From: Flavonifractor porci
Lineage (GTDB): Bacteria; Bacillota; Clostridia; Oscillospirales; Oscillospiraceae
Direction: 5' to 3'
DNA: 64,000 nt
Assembly: GCF_037572415.1 (NCBI RefSeq)
Contig: NZ_JBBHLB010000005.1
Location: 62,001 to 126,000, forward strand
A program made the translations under genes and the position numbers. A model generated the notes under the pieces. The model worked only from the letters and a program-made list of their open reading frames with translations. It did not search any database and was not told where the DNA came from. Positions 9,358-17,630 of this stretch are shown one piece after another; positions within the stretch are counted from its first letter, which is position 1; the number at the start of each line of letters is the position of its first letter.

Positions 9358-11463
9358 TTAGTCTTCCTTGCGGCCGCGCTCGGCGATGATCTTCTCGGCA
9401 ATGCTCTTGGGGATCTCCACATAGCTGTGGGGCTCCATGGAGTACTGGCCGCGGCCCTGAGTGGAGGAACGCAGGTCAGTAGCATAACCGAACATACTGG
9501 CCAGAGGCACCAGGGCATCCACCTGGGTGGCGCCGGGACGGCTCTCCTGGCCCTGGATCATACCGCGGCGGCTGGTCAGATCGCCGATGACGTTGCCCAG
9601 ATACTCGTCGGGCACGATAACGGAAACCTTCATCACAGGCTCCAGCAACACGGCGTCAGCCTTGCGGCAGGCCTCCTTGAAGGCCATGGAACCAGCGATC
9701 TTAAAGGCCATCTCAGAGGAGTCGACCTCGTGGTAAGAACCGAAGGTCAGGTGGACCTTCACGTCCACAACAGGATAACCGGCCAGGATACCCGCCTGCA
9801 TGGCGCCCTGGATACCGGCGTCAACAGCGGGGATATACTCCTTGGGAATGACGCCGCCGGTGATCTCATTGAGGAACTCGTAGCCCTTACCGGGCTCGTT
9901 GGGCTCCACAGTGATGCGGACGTGGCCGTACTGGCCCTTACCGCCGGACTGACGGGCATACTTGGTATCCTGCTCAACGCTCTTCTTAATGGTCTCCTTG
10001 TAGGCGACCTGGGGAGCGCCCACGTTGGCCTCCACCTTGAACTCGCGGAGCAGACGGTCCACGATGATCTCCAGGTGGAGCTCGCCCATGCCGGCGATGA
10101 TGGTCTGACCAGTCTCCTCGTCAGTCCAGGTGCGGAAGGTGGGGTCCTCTTCAGCCAGCTTCACCAGCGCCAGGCCCATCTTCTCCTGACCAGCCTTGGT
10201 CTTGGGCTCGATGGCCACGCGGATCACGGGGTCGGGGAACTCCATGGACTCCAGAATGATGGGAGCCTTCTCATCGCACAGGGTGTCGCCGGTGGTGGTG
10301 TTCTTCAGACCCACGGCAGCGGCGATATCACCGGCGTAGACTTCCTCGATGTCCTCACGGTGGTTGGCGTGCATCTGCAGGATGCGGCCCAGACGCTCCT
10401 TCTGGTTCTTGGTGCTGTTGAGCACGGAAGAGCCGGTGGTGAGCTTGCCGGAGTACACACGGAAGAAGGACAGACGGCCCACATAGGGGTCGGTCATGAT
10501 CTTAAAGGCCAGAGCGGAGAAGGGGGCATTGTCGTCAGCGGGACGCTCGTCCTCTTCCTCGGTCTCGGGGTTGACACCCTTAATGGCGGGAATATCCAGA
10601 GGAGAGGGCATGAAGTCCACGATGGCGTCCAGCAGCTTCTGCACGCCCTTGTTGCGGTAAGAGGTACCGCAGGTCACGGGAACCAGCAGGTTCTCAATGG
10701 TGCCACGGCGCAGAGCGGCGCGGATCTTATCCTCGGGGATGGGCTGCTCCTCCAGAGCCAGCTCCATGATCTCGTCGTCGATATCGGCGCAGGCATCGAT
10801 GAGCTTGGTCCGGTACTCCTGGGCCAGCTCCATCATGTCAGCAGGGATATCCTCCACACGCATATCCTTGCCCAGCTCATCGTAATAGATGTCAGCCTTC
10901 ATCTCCACCAGGTCGATGATGCCCTTGAAGGTATCCTCGGAGCCGATGGGCAGCTGAATGGGCACGGCGTTACACTTCAGGCGGTCATGGATCATGTTCA
11001 GCACGTTGAAGAAGTCGGCGCCCATGATGTCCATCTTATTGACGTAGATCATGCGGGGGACCTTATAGTGGTCAGCCTGACGCCATACAGTCTCGGACTG
11101 AGGCTCAACGCCGCCCTTGGCGCACATGACGGTCACAGAACCGTCCAGCACGCGCAGGGAGCGCTCCACCTCCACGGTGAAGTCCACGTGGCCGGGAGTG
11201 TCGATGATGTTGATACGGGTCTGGGGGAACTGCTGCTTGGAGCCAGTCCAGTAGCAGGTGGTAGCAGCGGAAGTGATGGTGATGCCGCGCTCCTGCTCCT
11301 GAGCCATCCAGTCCATGGTGGCGGTGCCGTCATGGGTCTCACCGATCTTGTAGTTTACGCCGGTGTAGTACAGGATGCGCTCGGTGGTAGTCGTCTTACC
11401 GGCGTCGATGTGAGCCATGATGCCGATATTTCTGGTATTCTGTAAAGTAACTTTCCTAGGCAT
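9358..11463 (-). CDS. fusA: translation elongation factor G
   Basis: GTPase that drives ribosomal translocation and, with RRF, recycling. It has 701 residues. The P-loop AHIDAGKT is at 17-24, the DTPGHVDF and NKMD motifs follow, and the domain IV signature region (GGKGQYGHV) is clear near residue 500. It lies 11 bases downstream of rpsG on the same strand, in the standard order rpsL-rpsG-fusA-tuf. Confidence 0.99.
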   Translation of the reverse strand: MPRKVTLQNTRNIGIMAHIDAGKTTTTERILYYTGVNYKIGETHDGTATMDWMAQEQERGITITSAATTCYWTGSKQQFPQTRINIIDTPGHVDFTVEVERSLRVLDGSVTVMCAKGGVEPQSETVWRQADHYKVPRMIYVNKMDIMGADFFNVLNMIHDRLKCNAVPIQLPIGSEDTFKGIIDLVEMKADIYYDELGKDMRVEDIPADMMELAQEYRTKLIDACADIDDEIMELALEEQPIPEDKIRAALRRGTIENLLVPVTCGTSYRNKGVQKLLDAIVDFMPSPLDIPAIKGVNPETEEEDERPADDNAPFSALAFKIMTDPYVGRLSFFRVYSGKLTTGSSVLNSTKNQKERLGRILQMHANHREDIEEVYAGDIAAAVGLKNTTTGDTLCDEKAPIILESMEFPDPVIRVAIEPKTKAGQEKMGLALVKLAEEDPTFRTWTDEETGQTIIAGMGELHLEIIVDRLLREFKVEANVGAPQVAYKETIKKSVEQDTKYARQSGGKGQYGHVRITVEPNEPGKGYEFLNEITGGVIPKEYIPAVDAGIQGAMQAGILAGYPVVDVKVHLTFGSYHEVDSSEMAFKIAGSMAFKEACRKADAVLLEPVMKVSVIVPDEYLGNVIGDLTSRRGMIQGQESRPGATQVDALVPLASMFGYATDLRSSTQGRGQYSMEPHSYVEIPKSIAEKIIAERGRKED

Positions 11464-11474
11464 ACTCTAACTCC

Positions 11475-11945
11475 TTACCAGCGATAGTGAGCGAACGCCT
11501 TGTTGGACTCGGCCATCTTGTGGGTATCCTCGCGCTTCTTGACGGCGGAACCCAGGTTGTTGGCGGCGTCCATGATCTCACCGGCCAGACGCTCCTTCAT
11601 GGTCTTCTCGCTGCGGGCGCGGGAGTAGTTGGTGAGCCACCGCAGACCCAGGGTCTGACGGCGCTCAGGCCGAACCTCGATGGGCACCTGATAGGTAGCG
11701 CCGCCCACACGACGGGCCTTAACCTCCAGGGACGGCATGATGTTCTCCAGAGCGGTGGTGAACACGTCCAGGGGGTCCTTCTCGGTCTTTTCCTTGATGA
11801 TATCGAAAGCTCCGTAGACCACCTTCTGGGCCACGCCCTTCTTACCGTCCAGCATGATGCTGTTGACCAGCTTGGTCACCAGGACGGAATTGTAGATAGG
11901 ATCGGGCAGAACCTCCCGCTTGGGTACGTTTCCTCTTCTGGGCAC
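11475..11945 (-). CDS. rpsG: 30S ribosomal protein S7
   Basis: Primary 16S rRNA binding protein that nucleates the small-subunit head. From the GTG at 11943-11945 (AAGGAGG seven bases upstream) it is 156 residues, exactly the usual S7 length, and begins PRRGNVPKREVLPDP. The ATG at 11963 would include the ribosome binding site in the coding sequence, so I reject it. The about 215-base gap before it, after rpsL, contains short inverted repeats such as GCTGCAAACTTGCAGC; these could be an S7 autoregulatory or processing structure, but that is not shown. Confidence 0.97.
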   Translation of the reverse strand: MPRRGNVPKREVLPDPIYNSVLVTKLVNSIMLDGKKGVAQKVVYGAFDIIKEKTEKDPLDVFTTALENIMPSLEVKARRVGGATYQVPIEVRPERRQTLGLRWLTNYSRARSEKTMKERLAGEIMDAANNLGSAVKKREDTHKMAESNKAFAHYRW

Positions 11946-12161
11946 TTTGCTTCCCTCCTTCATAGTATGATTTCATAGGTACTCGAAGGCGTTTAAAACG
12001 CCCCCGTGTAAGACAAGTGCCTGCTTGTCCAGTGCCTCACAGGAAAACGTCCCTATATCTATAGGAAACGCTTCTGCAAGGACAACTGCCTTGCGCGATT
12101 GCGCGTTAATTCGATTCATGCGGCTGCAAACTTGCAGCGTGGTTGGAAGTAATCGTTAAAA

Positions 12162-12584
12162 TTACTTCTTGCCGGCCTTGGGCCGCTTGGCACCGTACTT
12201 GGAACGGGCCTGCATCCGGTTGGCAACGCCCTGGGCATCCAGAGTGCCGCGGATGATGTGGTAACGAACGCCGGGCAGGTCCTTAACACGACCGCCGCGG
12301 ATCATGACCACGGAGTGCTCCTGCAGATTGTGGCCAACACCAGGAATGTAAGCGGTCACTTCGTAGCCGTTGGTCAGACGCACACGGGCGATCTTACGGA
12401 GAGCGGAGTTAGGCTTCTTCGGGGTGGAGGTACGAACAGCAGTGCACACACCTCTCTTCTGGGGAGAAGGCAGGTCGGTCTCGCGGTTCTTCAGGGTGTT
12501 CAGGCCCTTCTGCATGGCAGGAGAATTGGACTTGTAGGTCACGGCCTCGCGTCCCTTGCGAACGAGCTGGTTAAACGTAGGCAT
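12162..12584 (-). CDS. rpsL: 30S ribosomal protein S12
   Basis: Decoding-centre protein of the small subunit and target of streptomycin resistance mutations. It has 140 residues and starts MPTFNQLVRKGRE. The TPKKPNSALRKIARVRL and GGRVKDLPGVRYHI regions are intact, so the residues usually mutated in resistance appear wild type. AAGGAGG precedes the ATG. It is the second gene of the str operon. Confidence 0.99.
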   Translation of the reverse strand: MPTFNQLVRKGREAVTYKSNSPAMQKGLNTLKNRETDLPSPQKRGVCTAVRTSTPKKPNSALRKIARVRLTNGYEVTAYIPGVGHNLQEHSVVMIRGGRVKDLPGVRYHIIRGTLDAQGVANRMQARSKYGAKRPKAGKK

Positions 12585-12658
12585 GGTTTTCCTCCTTTCT
12601 TTGTTTCTGAGAAATATATTTTAACGGAATAATCAAAAATTATACCGTTAAAACCAAA

Positions 12659-12901
12659 TCAGTGCAGCAGCGCAGCCACGGCGCTGCCTACGGCAATGCC
12701 GCAGGCGGAACCCAGTTCCTTCATCTGCGCCACCTTTTCCACCGGCACGCCCTTTTCGGCGCACAGCGTCTCCACAGGGCCGGTCAATGCCGGATCGGCG
12801 TCCTGGGCAAGAAAAACACGGGCGGCCCGCCCATCATCGATGGCACGGCGGGTCTGCTTGACCCCCACCACTTTGGCGCCCTGCTTGAGTTGGGTGAGCA
12901 T
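12659..12901 (-). CDS. L7Ae-like ribosomal protein (YbxF/RplGB type)
   Basis: An 80-residue RNA-binding protein of the L7Ae/L30e/Gadd45 family, which binds kink-turns in Firmicutes. The start is the ATG at 12899-12901 behind GGGAGG. Family features are the QLKQGAKVVGVKQTRRAI N-terminus, the VFLAQDADP strand and the ELGSACGIAVGSAVAALL C-terminal helix. It heads the str operon, its normal place in Bacilli and Clostridia, where it usually follows rpoC. Here rpoC is elsewhere and on the other strand. Confidence 0.92.
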   Translation of the reverse strand: MLTQLKQGAKVVGVKQTRRAIDDGRAARVFLAQDADPALTGPVETLCAEKGVPVEKVAQMKELGSACGIAVGSAVAALLH

Positions 12902-12990
12902 CGGTAAGCCTCCCGTTTCTTGAAATCGCGGAGAAGCGCAGCAATTTTGCCGCATTTTTCCTGTTGGCAGGCACACCTGCGCAATTCCGG

Positions 12991-13019
12991 ATTATATCAT
13001 ACCCCAAAATGTAAGTCAA
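12991..13019 (-). promoter_or_regulatory. strong sigma-A promoter of the str operon
   Basis: Minus strand: -35 TTGACT at 13014-13019, exact 17-base spacer, -10 TATAAT at 12991-12996 with an extended TG two bases upstream. Transcription would start near 12984, about 80 bases before the L7Ae-like gene. Confidence 0.88.
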
Positions 13020-13073
13020 TCAGAAAATCACTGGATTTTCCAACAGTTTCGGGGCGTTTCCCGTCGGAATGCC

Positions 13074-13107
13074 GAGGGGCGGCGTACCGACCGGCACGCC
13101 GCCCCTC
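13074..13107 (-). terminator. hairpin terminating the sigma-54-controlled operon
   Basis: A perfect 12-bp stem (GAGGGGCGGCGT and its complement) with a ten-base loop lies 22 bases after the carrier gene's stop codon, before the str promoter. Confidence 0.7.
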
Positions 13108-13129
13108 ATTGGGGAGTATTCGGGAAGGC

Positions 13130-14515
13130 TCAGAAGGGTCCGTAGCCGATCTGGTTGGCGACGACAACAAGAGCGAAGCCGGCCGCGATCAGACAAGCAT
13201 AGATCTTCCAGGCAAACTTAAACCAATGACCGTAATCCATATCGCACAGGGAGAGAGCCAGCAGGGCGGAGGTGGGCCAGAAGGTGTTGGTAAAGCCGTC
13301 TCCGTACTGATAAGCCAGCACCATGACCTGCTGGTTGATGCCCAGGACCTGGCCCATGGGCTGGAGGATGGGCATCAGGACCACAGCCTTGCCGGAGCCG
13401 GACCCCACAAAGAAGTTGAAGGCGGTAACAAACGCATAGACCACCAGCAGAGTAAGCACCGGGCTCTTGCCATCCAGCACATTGGCCATGGCGTTGATGA
13501 TGGTGTCGGTGATGTTGCCTTTCGTCAGGATCACAGATACCGCCCGGCTCAGACCGATGACCATAGTGGGCGCCACCACGCCGGCCATGCCCTTGCCAAA
13601 CTCAACGCAGGCGGTATTCACGTTGGTGCGGGAAAGGATGATGGCCAGGATGGTAATGGGGAAATAGCAGGCAGTGATCTCAGGCAGCCCCCACTTCCAC
13701 ATCAGGGAACCCACCACGGAGACTACGATGGCAGCCAGGAAGGCCAGGATAATAATGATCCGGGCTTTTGTGAACCTCAGACCTTCCTCAAATTCCATGG
13801 GCGCGGTCTGTTCCTGGAGGTAGTTTTCGCCCATGACGCTGTTTTTGGGGTCCTTTTTGATCTTAATGCAGTAGCGGACCAGGAAAAACAGGGCGATGGC
13901 GTAGAAGATCACCAGGCCCACAGCCCGGAATCCGATACCGGAGTACATGGGCAGGCCCACCAGAGTCTGGGCCACACCGGTGGTGTAGGGGTTGACCATG
14001 CCGCAGGTGAAGCCCACGGCGGTGGACAGCAGGATAATGGCGGTACCCACCATTTTATCATAGCCCAATGTAATGAACAGAGAAATGATGATGGGGTAGA
14101 AGGGGTAGAGAGCATCCAGATAGCCGATGACGCCCAGACCGGTGAACAGGGTGAAGAACAGGATCACCATGACGAGGCCCTTGCCTCTGGCGCCGCGGAT
14201 CAAAGACTGGATACCGGCGGAGAAAGCACCGGTGTACTGAATGATCTGGATGCAGCCGCTGATGAGCAGCACGGCACCGATGATGTTTGCACTCTCCACA
14301 ACGCCCTGGTGAATGGCGGTAAAGAAGTCCAGGAAGCCCACCGGGGTCTGCGCCGCATAAGCAAAACTGTCGGGGTCCACCGCACCGTCCACCCGAACGT
14401 AGCTGCCGGCGGGCACCACATAGGTCATGATGGTCACCAACAACATCAGAATCAGGATGACCGCGTACACATGGGGCATACTGAAGCCCCTTTTCTTCTG
14501 CAATGTCTTGCCCAT
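13130..14515 (-). CDS. YfcC-family membrane carrier
   Basis: An about 461-residue, roughly 12-helix transporter. The start is the ATG at 14513-14515 (GGAGG eight bases upstream); a TTG at 14521 is an alternative. It has the YfcC/C4-dicarboxylate carrier-like layout: an N-terminal helix with MTYVVPAGSY, a GMVNPYTTGVAQ segment and a NFFVGSGSGKAVVLMPI hairpin. Family members move dicarboxylates, basic amino acids or peptides, and the substrate here is unproven. It is the last gene of the sigma-54 operon with an M20 amidohydrolase and a YtcJ-like amidohydrolase, so an N-acylated amino acid or small peptide is a reasonable candidate substrate. Confidence 0.85.
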   Translation of the reverse strand: MGKTLQKKRGFSMPHVYAVILILMLLVTIMTYVVPAGSYVRVDGAVDPDSFAYAAQTPVGFLDFFTAIHQGVVESANIIGAVLLISGCIQIIQYTGAFSAGIQSLIRGARGKGLVMVILFFTLFTGLGVIGYLDALYPFYPIIISLFITLGYDKMVGTAIILLSTAVGFTCGMVNPYTTGVAQTLVGLPMYSGIGFRAVGLVIFYAIALFFLVRYCIKIKKDPKNSVMGENYLQEQTAPMEFEEGLRFTKARIIIILAFLAAIVVSVVGSLMWKWGLPEITACYFPITILAIILSRTNVNTACVEFGKGMAGVVAPTMVIGLSRAVSVILTKGNITDTIINAMANVLDGKSPVLTLLVVYAFVTAFNFFVGSGSGKAVVLMPILQPMGQVLGINQQVMVLAYQYGDGFTNTFWPTSALLALSLCDMDYGHWFKFAWKIYACLIAAGFALVVVANQIGYGPF

Positions 14516-14554
14516 TCTCAAGTCCTCCTCATTATATTATCATCCGTCAGGGGC

Positions 14555-15778
14555 TTATTTCCCCGCCTTGCTCTTGAGCCACTTTACCGCACTGTTGGCC
14601 AGAATGGCGGTGCCGATGGCAAAAGCGCTCTCGTCCAGCACCATATTGGGGTTATGCAGGGGATAGCCGCCGGGGGAGCCAGCTCCCATAAAAGCGTAGA
14701 AGCCGGGCACATGGCGGGTTACATGGCCGAAATCCTCGGCCCCCTTCATGGGGGGCACGGGCTTTACGTTCTCTTCACCCAGGATCTCAGCGGCGAAGGG
14801 GACGATCTCCGCGGAGAATTCAGGATCGCACACGGTGCTGGGGGTCTTGAGCACCCGCACGTCGTAGGTGCCCCGCCAGGCCTTGATGTAGTGGTCCAAG
14901 ATTTCAGGGATGCGCTGGATCAGGTGATCATAGGCCTCAGGACTGAGGGTACGGAAGGACACCATGATCTCCGCCGTGTCAGGAATGATGTTGGAGGCCC
15001 GACCGCCGTTGAGGGCGCCCACCGTCATGGTGGCGAAGGCCTCCGGGTCCACCTCCCGGGGAATGAGCATATTGAGGGCGGAGCACACCTGAGTGGCAAT
15101 GTTCACCGGGTCGATGGTCTTTTGAGGCTCGGAGGAGTGCCCCCCCTTGCCCTGGATGCTGACAATAAAGGTGGCCATGGCCCCGGAGGCCACGCCGGGA
15201 GAGTAGTTCAGCTTGCCCACTTCCACCTGGGAGCCCACATGGAGCGCCATGGCGGCGTCCACCTTGGGATTCTCCAGCAAACCGTCGTCCACCATGGTGC
15301 GGGAACCGTAGCCCATCTCTTCGCCAGGCTGGAACATCAGCTTTACGGTGCCGGGCAGCTCATCCTCCATCTCCTTCAGGATCTGAGCGGCGCCCAGCAG
15401 CATGGCGGCATGGGCGTCGTGGCCGCACATATGGGCGGTGTTTCCCTTGGATGCAAACTCCAGACCGCTGGTCTCCTCCATGGGCAGACCGTCCATGTCA
15501 GCCCGCAGCAGGATGCAGGGGCCGCCCTTACCGATGAGGCCCACCACGCCGGTGGATTCAGGTGCGTCGGGATACCCGGCAAACACCATCTTTTCCCGCT
15601 CTTCCTGGGTATGGATTCCGCAATCATGATGAGATATGCCCATCTCGCTCAGACGCCTCTTCACATACTCCGCCGTTTTGGGGGTATATACGCCGACTTC
15701 CGGGATCTGATGCAGACAACGCCGGTCAGCGATGATCTGCTTCTCAATGGCACGGGCCTTTTCCAGCATCTCATTCAT
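14555..15778 (-). CDS. M20D-family metallo-amidohydrolase (AbgB/HipO type)
   Basis: Hydrolyses N-acyl or N-aroyl amino acids, or small amides. It has 407 residues. Metal-binding motifs are visible: RADMDGLP near residue 93, HMCGHDAH near 116 and QPGEEMGYG near 150 with the catalytic Glu pair, plus the MKGAEDFGH region near the C-terminus. The dimerisation insertion GKGGHSSEPQ starts at about residue 216. It sits between the carrier and the amidohydrolase in one co-directional cluster, consistent with uptake followed by deacylation. The specific substrate is unknown. Confidence 0.92.
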   Translation of the reverse strand: MNEMLEKARAIEKQIIADRRCLHQIPEVGVYTPKTAEYVKRRLSEMGISHHDCGIHTQEEREKMVFAGYPDAPESTGVVGLIGKGGPCILLRADMDGLPMEETSGLEFASKGNTAHMCGHDAHAAMLLGAAQILKEMEDELPGTVKLMFQPGEEMGYGSRTMVDDGLLENPKVDAAMALHVGSQVEVGKLNYSPGVASGAMATFIVSIQGKGGHSSEPQKTIDPVNIATQVCSALNMLIPREVDPEAFATMTVGALNGGRASNIIPDTAEIMVSFRTLSPEAYDHLIQRIPEILDHYIKAWRGTYDVRVLKTPSTVCDPEFSAEIVPFAAEILGEENVKPVPPMKGAEDFGHVTRHVPGFYAFMGAGSPGGYPLHNPNMVLDESAFAIGTAILANSAVKWLKSKAGK

Positions 15779-15817
15779 AGGGAGTTCTCCTTTCTATGGT
15801 CCACGCGGAGCACCGCG

Positions 15818-17401
15818 TTATGCCTGATAGACTGTGACGCCGTTGAGCACGGTTTCCAATACCTTCACCTGGGTGAACTGACTGGGCCGGACCTCAAACA
15901 GATCCTGATCCAGCACCACCAGATCGGCCTGCTTGCCCACCTCCAGGGTGCCCCGTACCCCCTCGTCCCGGCTGGGCCAGGCGGCGTCAGAGGTAAAGAG
16001 GCGGATGGCCTGCTCCACGGTAAGGGCCTGCTCAGGCAGGTAGGTCCTGGTGCCCGTCCGGTTCTGGCGGGTGATGGCGGAGCGCATATTATCCAGCACA
16101 TGGAAGGGTTCCACCGGGCAATCGGAGCCTCCGCTGACGTGAAGGCCCAGGTCCAGCATGGCCTTCCAGTTGTAGCAGTCCCTGGCGTGCTCCTCTCCCA
16201 CCCGCTCGGCGATGATATCCATGTCGGCGTCGATAAAGATGGGCTGGATGTAGGCCTGCAGGTCCAGCTCCTTCATCCGCTCCAGCAGAGCGGGAGTGGT
16301 GATCTGGGCATGGACGATACCGTGGCGGTGATCCGGCCAGGGATTGGCCCCCTCAGCCCGCTCCATAGCGTCGCATACCTTCTTCAGAGCCAGGTCACCA
16401 ATGGCGTGGACCGCCACATCCATCCGGACGTCATGGGCTGCCTGAATACGGCGGCACAGCTCTTCCTCTGTATAAATAGGAATACCGTGGTTGTCCCGCT
16501 CGTCCACATAGCCATCGATCATCTCGGCAGATTTGGCACCCAGGGAACCATCCTGGAGCAGCTTGCGGGGACCGGTACGGAAGAGGCTGCTCCGGTCCGC
16601 CGGATCACTGCGTATGCCTTTCAGCCGCTCAAAGTCCTCCGGCTCTACCAGACACTGCTCATAGACCCGCAGGGTCAGCTCCCCGTCGGCCTCCATCTCC
16701 CGGAAAATACCGATGAGCCGGATGGGGTCCATGCCCGCGATGGCCATCAGGTCATCGGAGTGGATACAGGTAATACCGGCGGCATTCAGCTCCTTCTGTC
16801 CTTCCCGGATCAGCTGGCGCACATAGGCGTCATCCGCCTGGGGCAGCACATCCATATAGAGCCGGGCGGCGTTCTCCCGCAGGATACCGTGCTCAAAGTC
16901 CACCAGAGCCATCACCTCGGGCTCCACGTTCTCCAAAGCCCGAATCCTTTCCAGCATCACCGTATTGCAGGCAGCAATATGGATGCAGGTCCGCAGCATA
17001 CATACCGGGATCTCGGTGGAAATGCGATCCATATCCTCTTTGGTCAGCAGCCGTCCCTCTTCCATGGTTTCCTGATTCCAGCCCATGCCGATGAGGTAAT
17101 CGGGATGCTCCGCCTCGATCCTGGCCTGACAGCGCGCCACCACTTCATCGATATTTTTGACGCCCAGCAGAGGCACATTCCGCCGGAACATGGCATAGTG
17201 GAGCAGGTGCATATGGGTATCATTAAAACCAGGCAGCACGCAGGCGCCGTTCAGATCCTTTTCCTCATCCCATTGCCGGGTCAGCGCCTCCTGCGTTGTT
17301 CCCAAAAATACGATCTTTCCATCCTGAACGCCAATGGCCTCATATCGGCTTATGGTCTGATCCATCGAAAGAATCGTTCCGTTATAGCGAAGGGTTCGCA
17401 T
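15818..17401 (-). CDS. YtcJ-like amidohydrolase (amidohydrolase family 3)
   Basis: A 527-residue metal-dependent hydrolase. It has a short composite beta-sandwich at the N-terminus, a TIM barrel starting with PGFNDTHMHLLHY (metal His pair), later HAIGDLAL and VHAQITTP histidines, and SGGSDCPVEPF with the conserved Asp near residue 425. The C-terminal barrel strand ends with GKQADLVVLDQD. Family members act on amides or exo-acting substrates. It is the first gene of the operon, and a sigma-54 promoter lies 50 bases upstream, so its synthesis probably requires the adjacent activator. Confidence 0.9.
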   Translation of the reverse strand: MRTLRYNGTILSMDQTISRYEAIGVQDGKIVFLGTTQEALTRQWDEEKDLNGACVLPGFNDTHMHLLHYAMFRRNVPLLGVKNIDEVVARCQARIEAEHPDYLIGMGWNQETMEEGRLLTKEDMDRISTEIPVCMLRTCIHIAACNTVMLERIRALENVEPEVMALVDFEHGILRENAARLYMDVLPQADDAYVRQLIREGQKELNAAGITCIHSDDLMAIAGMDPIRLIGIFREMEADGELTLRVYEQCLVEPEDFERLKGIRSDPADRSSLFRTGPRKLLQDGSLGAKSAEMIDGYVDERDNHGIPIYTEEELCRRIQAAHDVRMDVAVHAIGDLALKKVCDAMERAEGANPWPDHRHGIVHAQITTPALLERMKELDLQAYIQPIFIDADMDIIAERVGEEHARDCYNWKAMLDLGLHVSGGSDCPVEPFHVLDNMRSAITRQNRTGTRTYLPEQALTVEQAIRLFTSDAAWPSRDEGVRGTLEVGKQADLVVLDQDLFEVRPSQFTQVKVLETVLNGVTVYQA

Positions 17402-17449
17402 ATCGATCTTCCTTTCTTCCCATTCAGTCTGTCGCCTCTCTACACAAGA

Positions 17450-17465
17450 AGCAACCCCCGTGCCA
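17450..17465 (-). promoter_or_regulatory. sigma-54 (-24/-12) promoter
   Basis: The minus strand reads TGGCACGGGGGTTGCT, which matches the sigma-54 consensus TGGCACG-N4-TTGCW at every fixed position, with correct GG-to-GC spacing. It lies about 50 bases upstream of the amidohydrolase start and next to an enhancer-binding protein gene. rpoN itself is not in the window. Confidence 0.9.
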
Positions 17466-17484
17466 ACTGGAGGCCGAAATACAA

Positions 17485-17562
17485 AAAGGCCGTCCTGTTT
17501 GTCTTATCATGCAGAAAGAAGGGCTTCTGCTCCTCTTTCCGCCGACAAACAGGACGGCCTTT
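17485..17562 (-). terminator. long 19-bp inverted repeat, probable terminator of the sigma-54 activator gene
   Basis: Perfect 19-bp arms at 17485-17503 and 17544-17562 (AAAGGCCGTCCTGTTTGTC and its complement) enclose a 40-base loop with a smaller hairpin (GCAGAA/TTCTGC). On the minus strand the second arm runs into CTTTTTGTATTT, as in an intrinsic terminator. Alternatively the arms could be protein-binding sites upstream of the sigma-54 promoter. Confidence 0.65.
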
Positions 17563-17598
17563 GCCGCTCTCTGCGGGAAGTTCCTCCCTTTATCGCAG

Positions 17599-17630
17599 GC
17601 AAAATTTTTTGCAGGCGCAAAATTTTTTAC
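17599..17630 (-). promoter_or_regulatory. two tandem 14-bp palindromes, candidate enhancer (UAS) sites
   Basis: The minus strand carries GCAAAAAATTTTGC (17599-17612) and GTAAAAAATTTTGC (17617-17630), 18 bp centre to centre. They lie about 145 bp upstream of the -24 element and overlap the 3' end of the activator gene. Spacing and symmetry fit upstream activator sites for a dimeric enhancer-binding protein. This is inference; no site is known for this protein. Confidence 0.55.

Noticed and set aside
9325..11445. A 706-codon plus-strand frame over fusA
   Set aside because: It is antisense to a fully conserved fusA and has the same biased composition as the other shadows.
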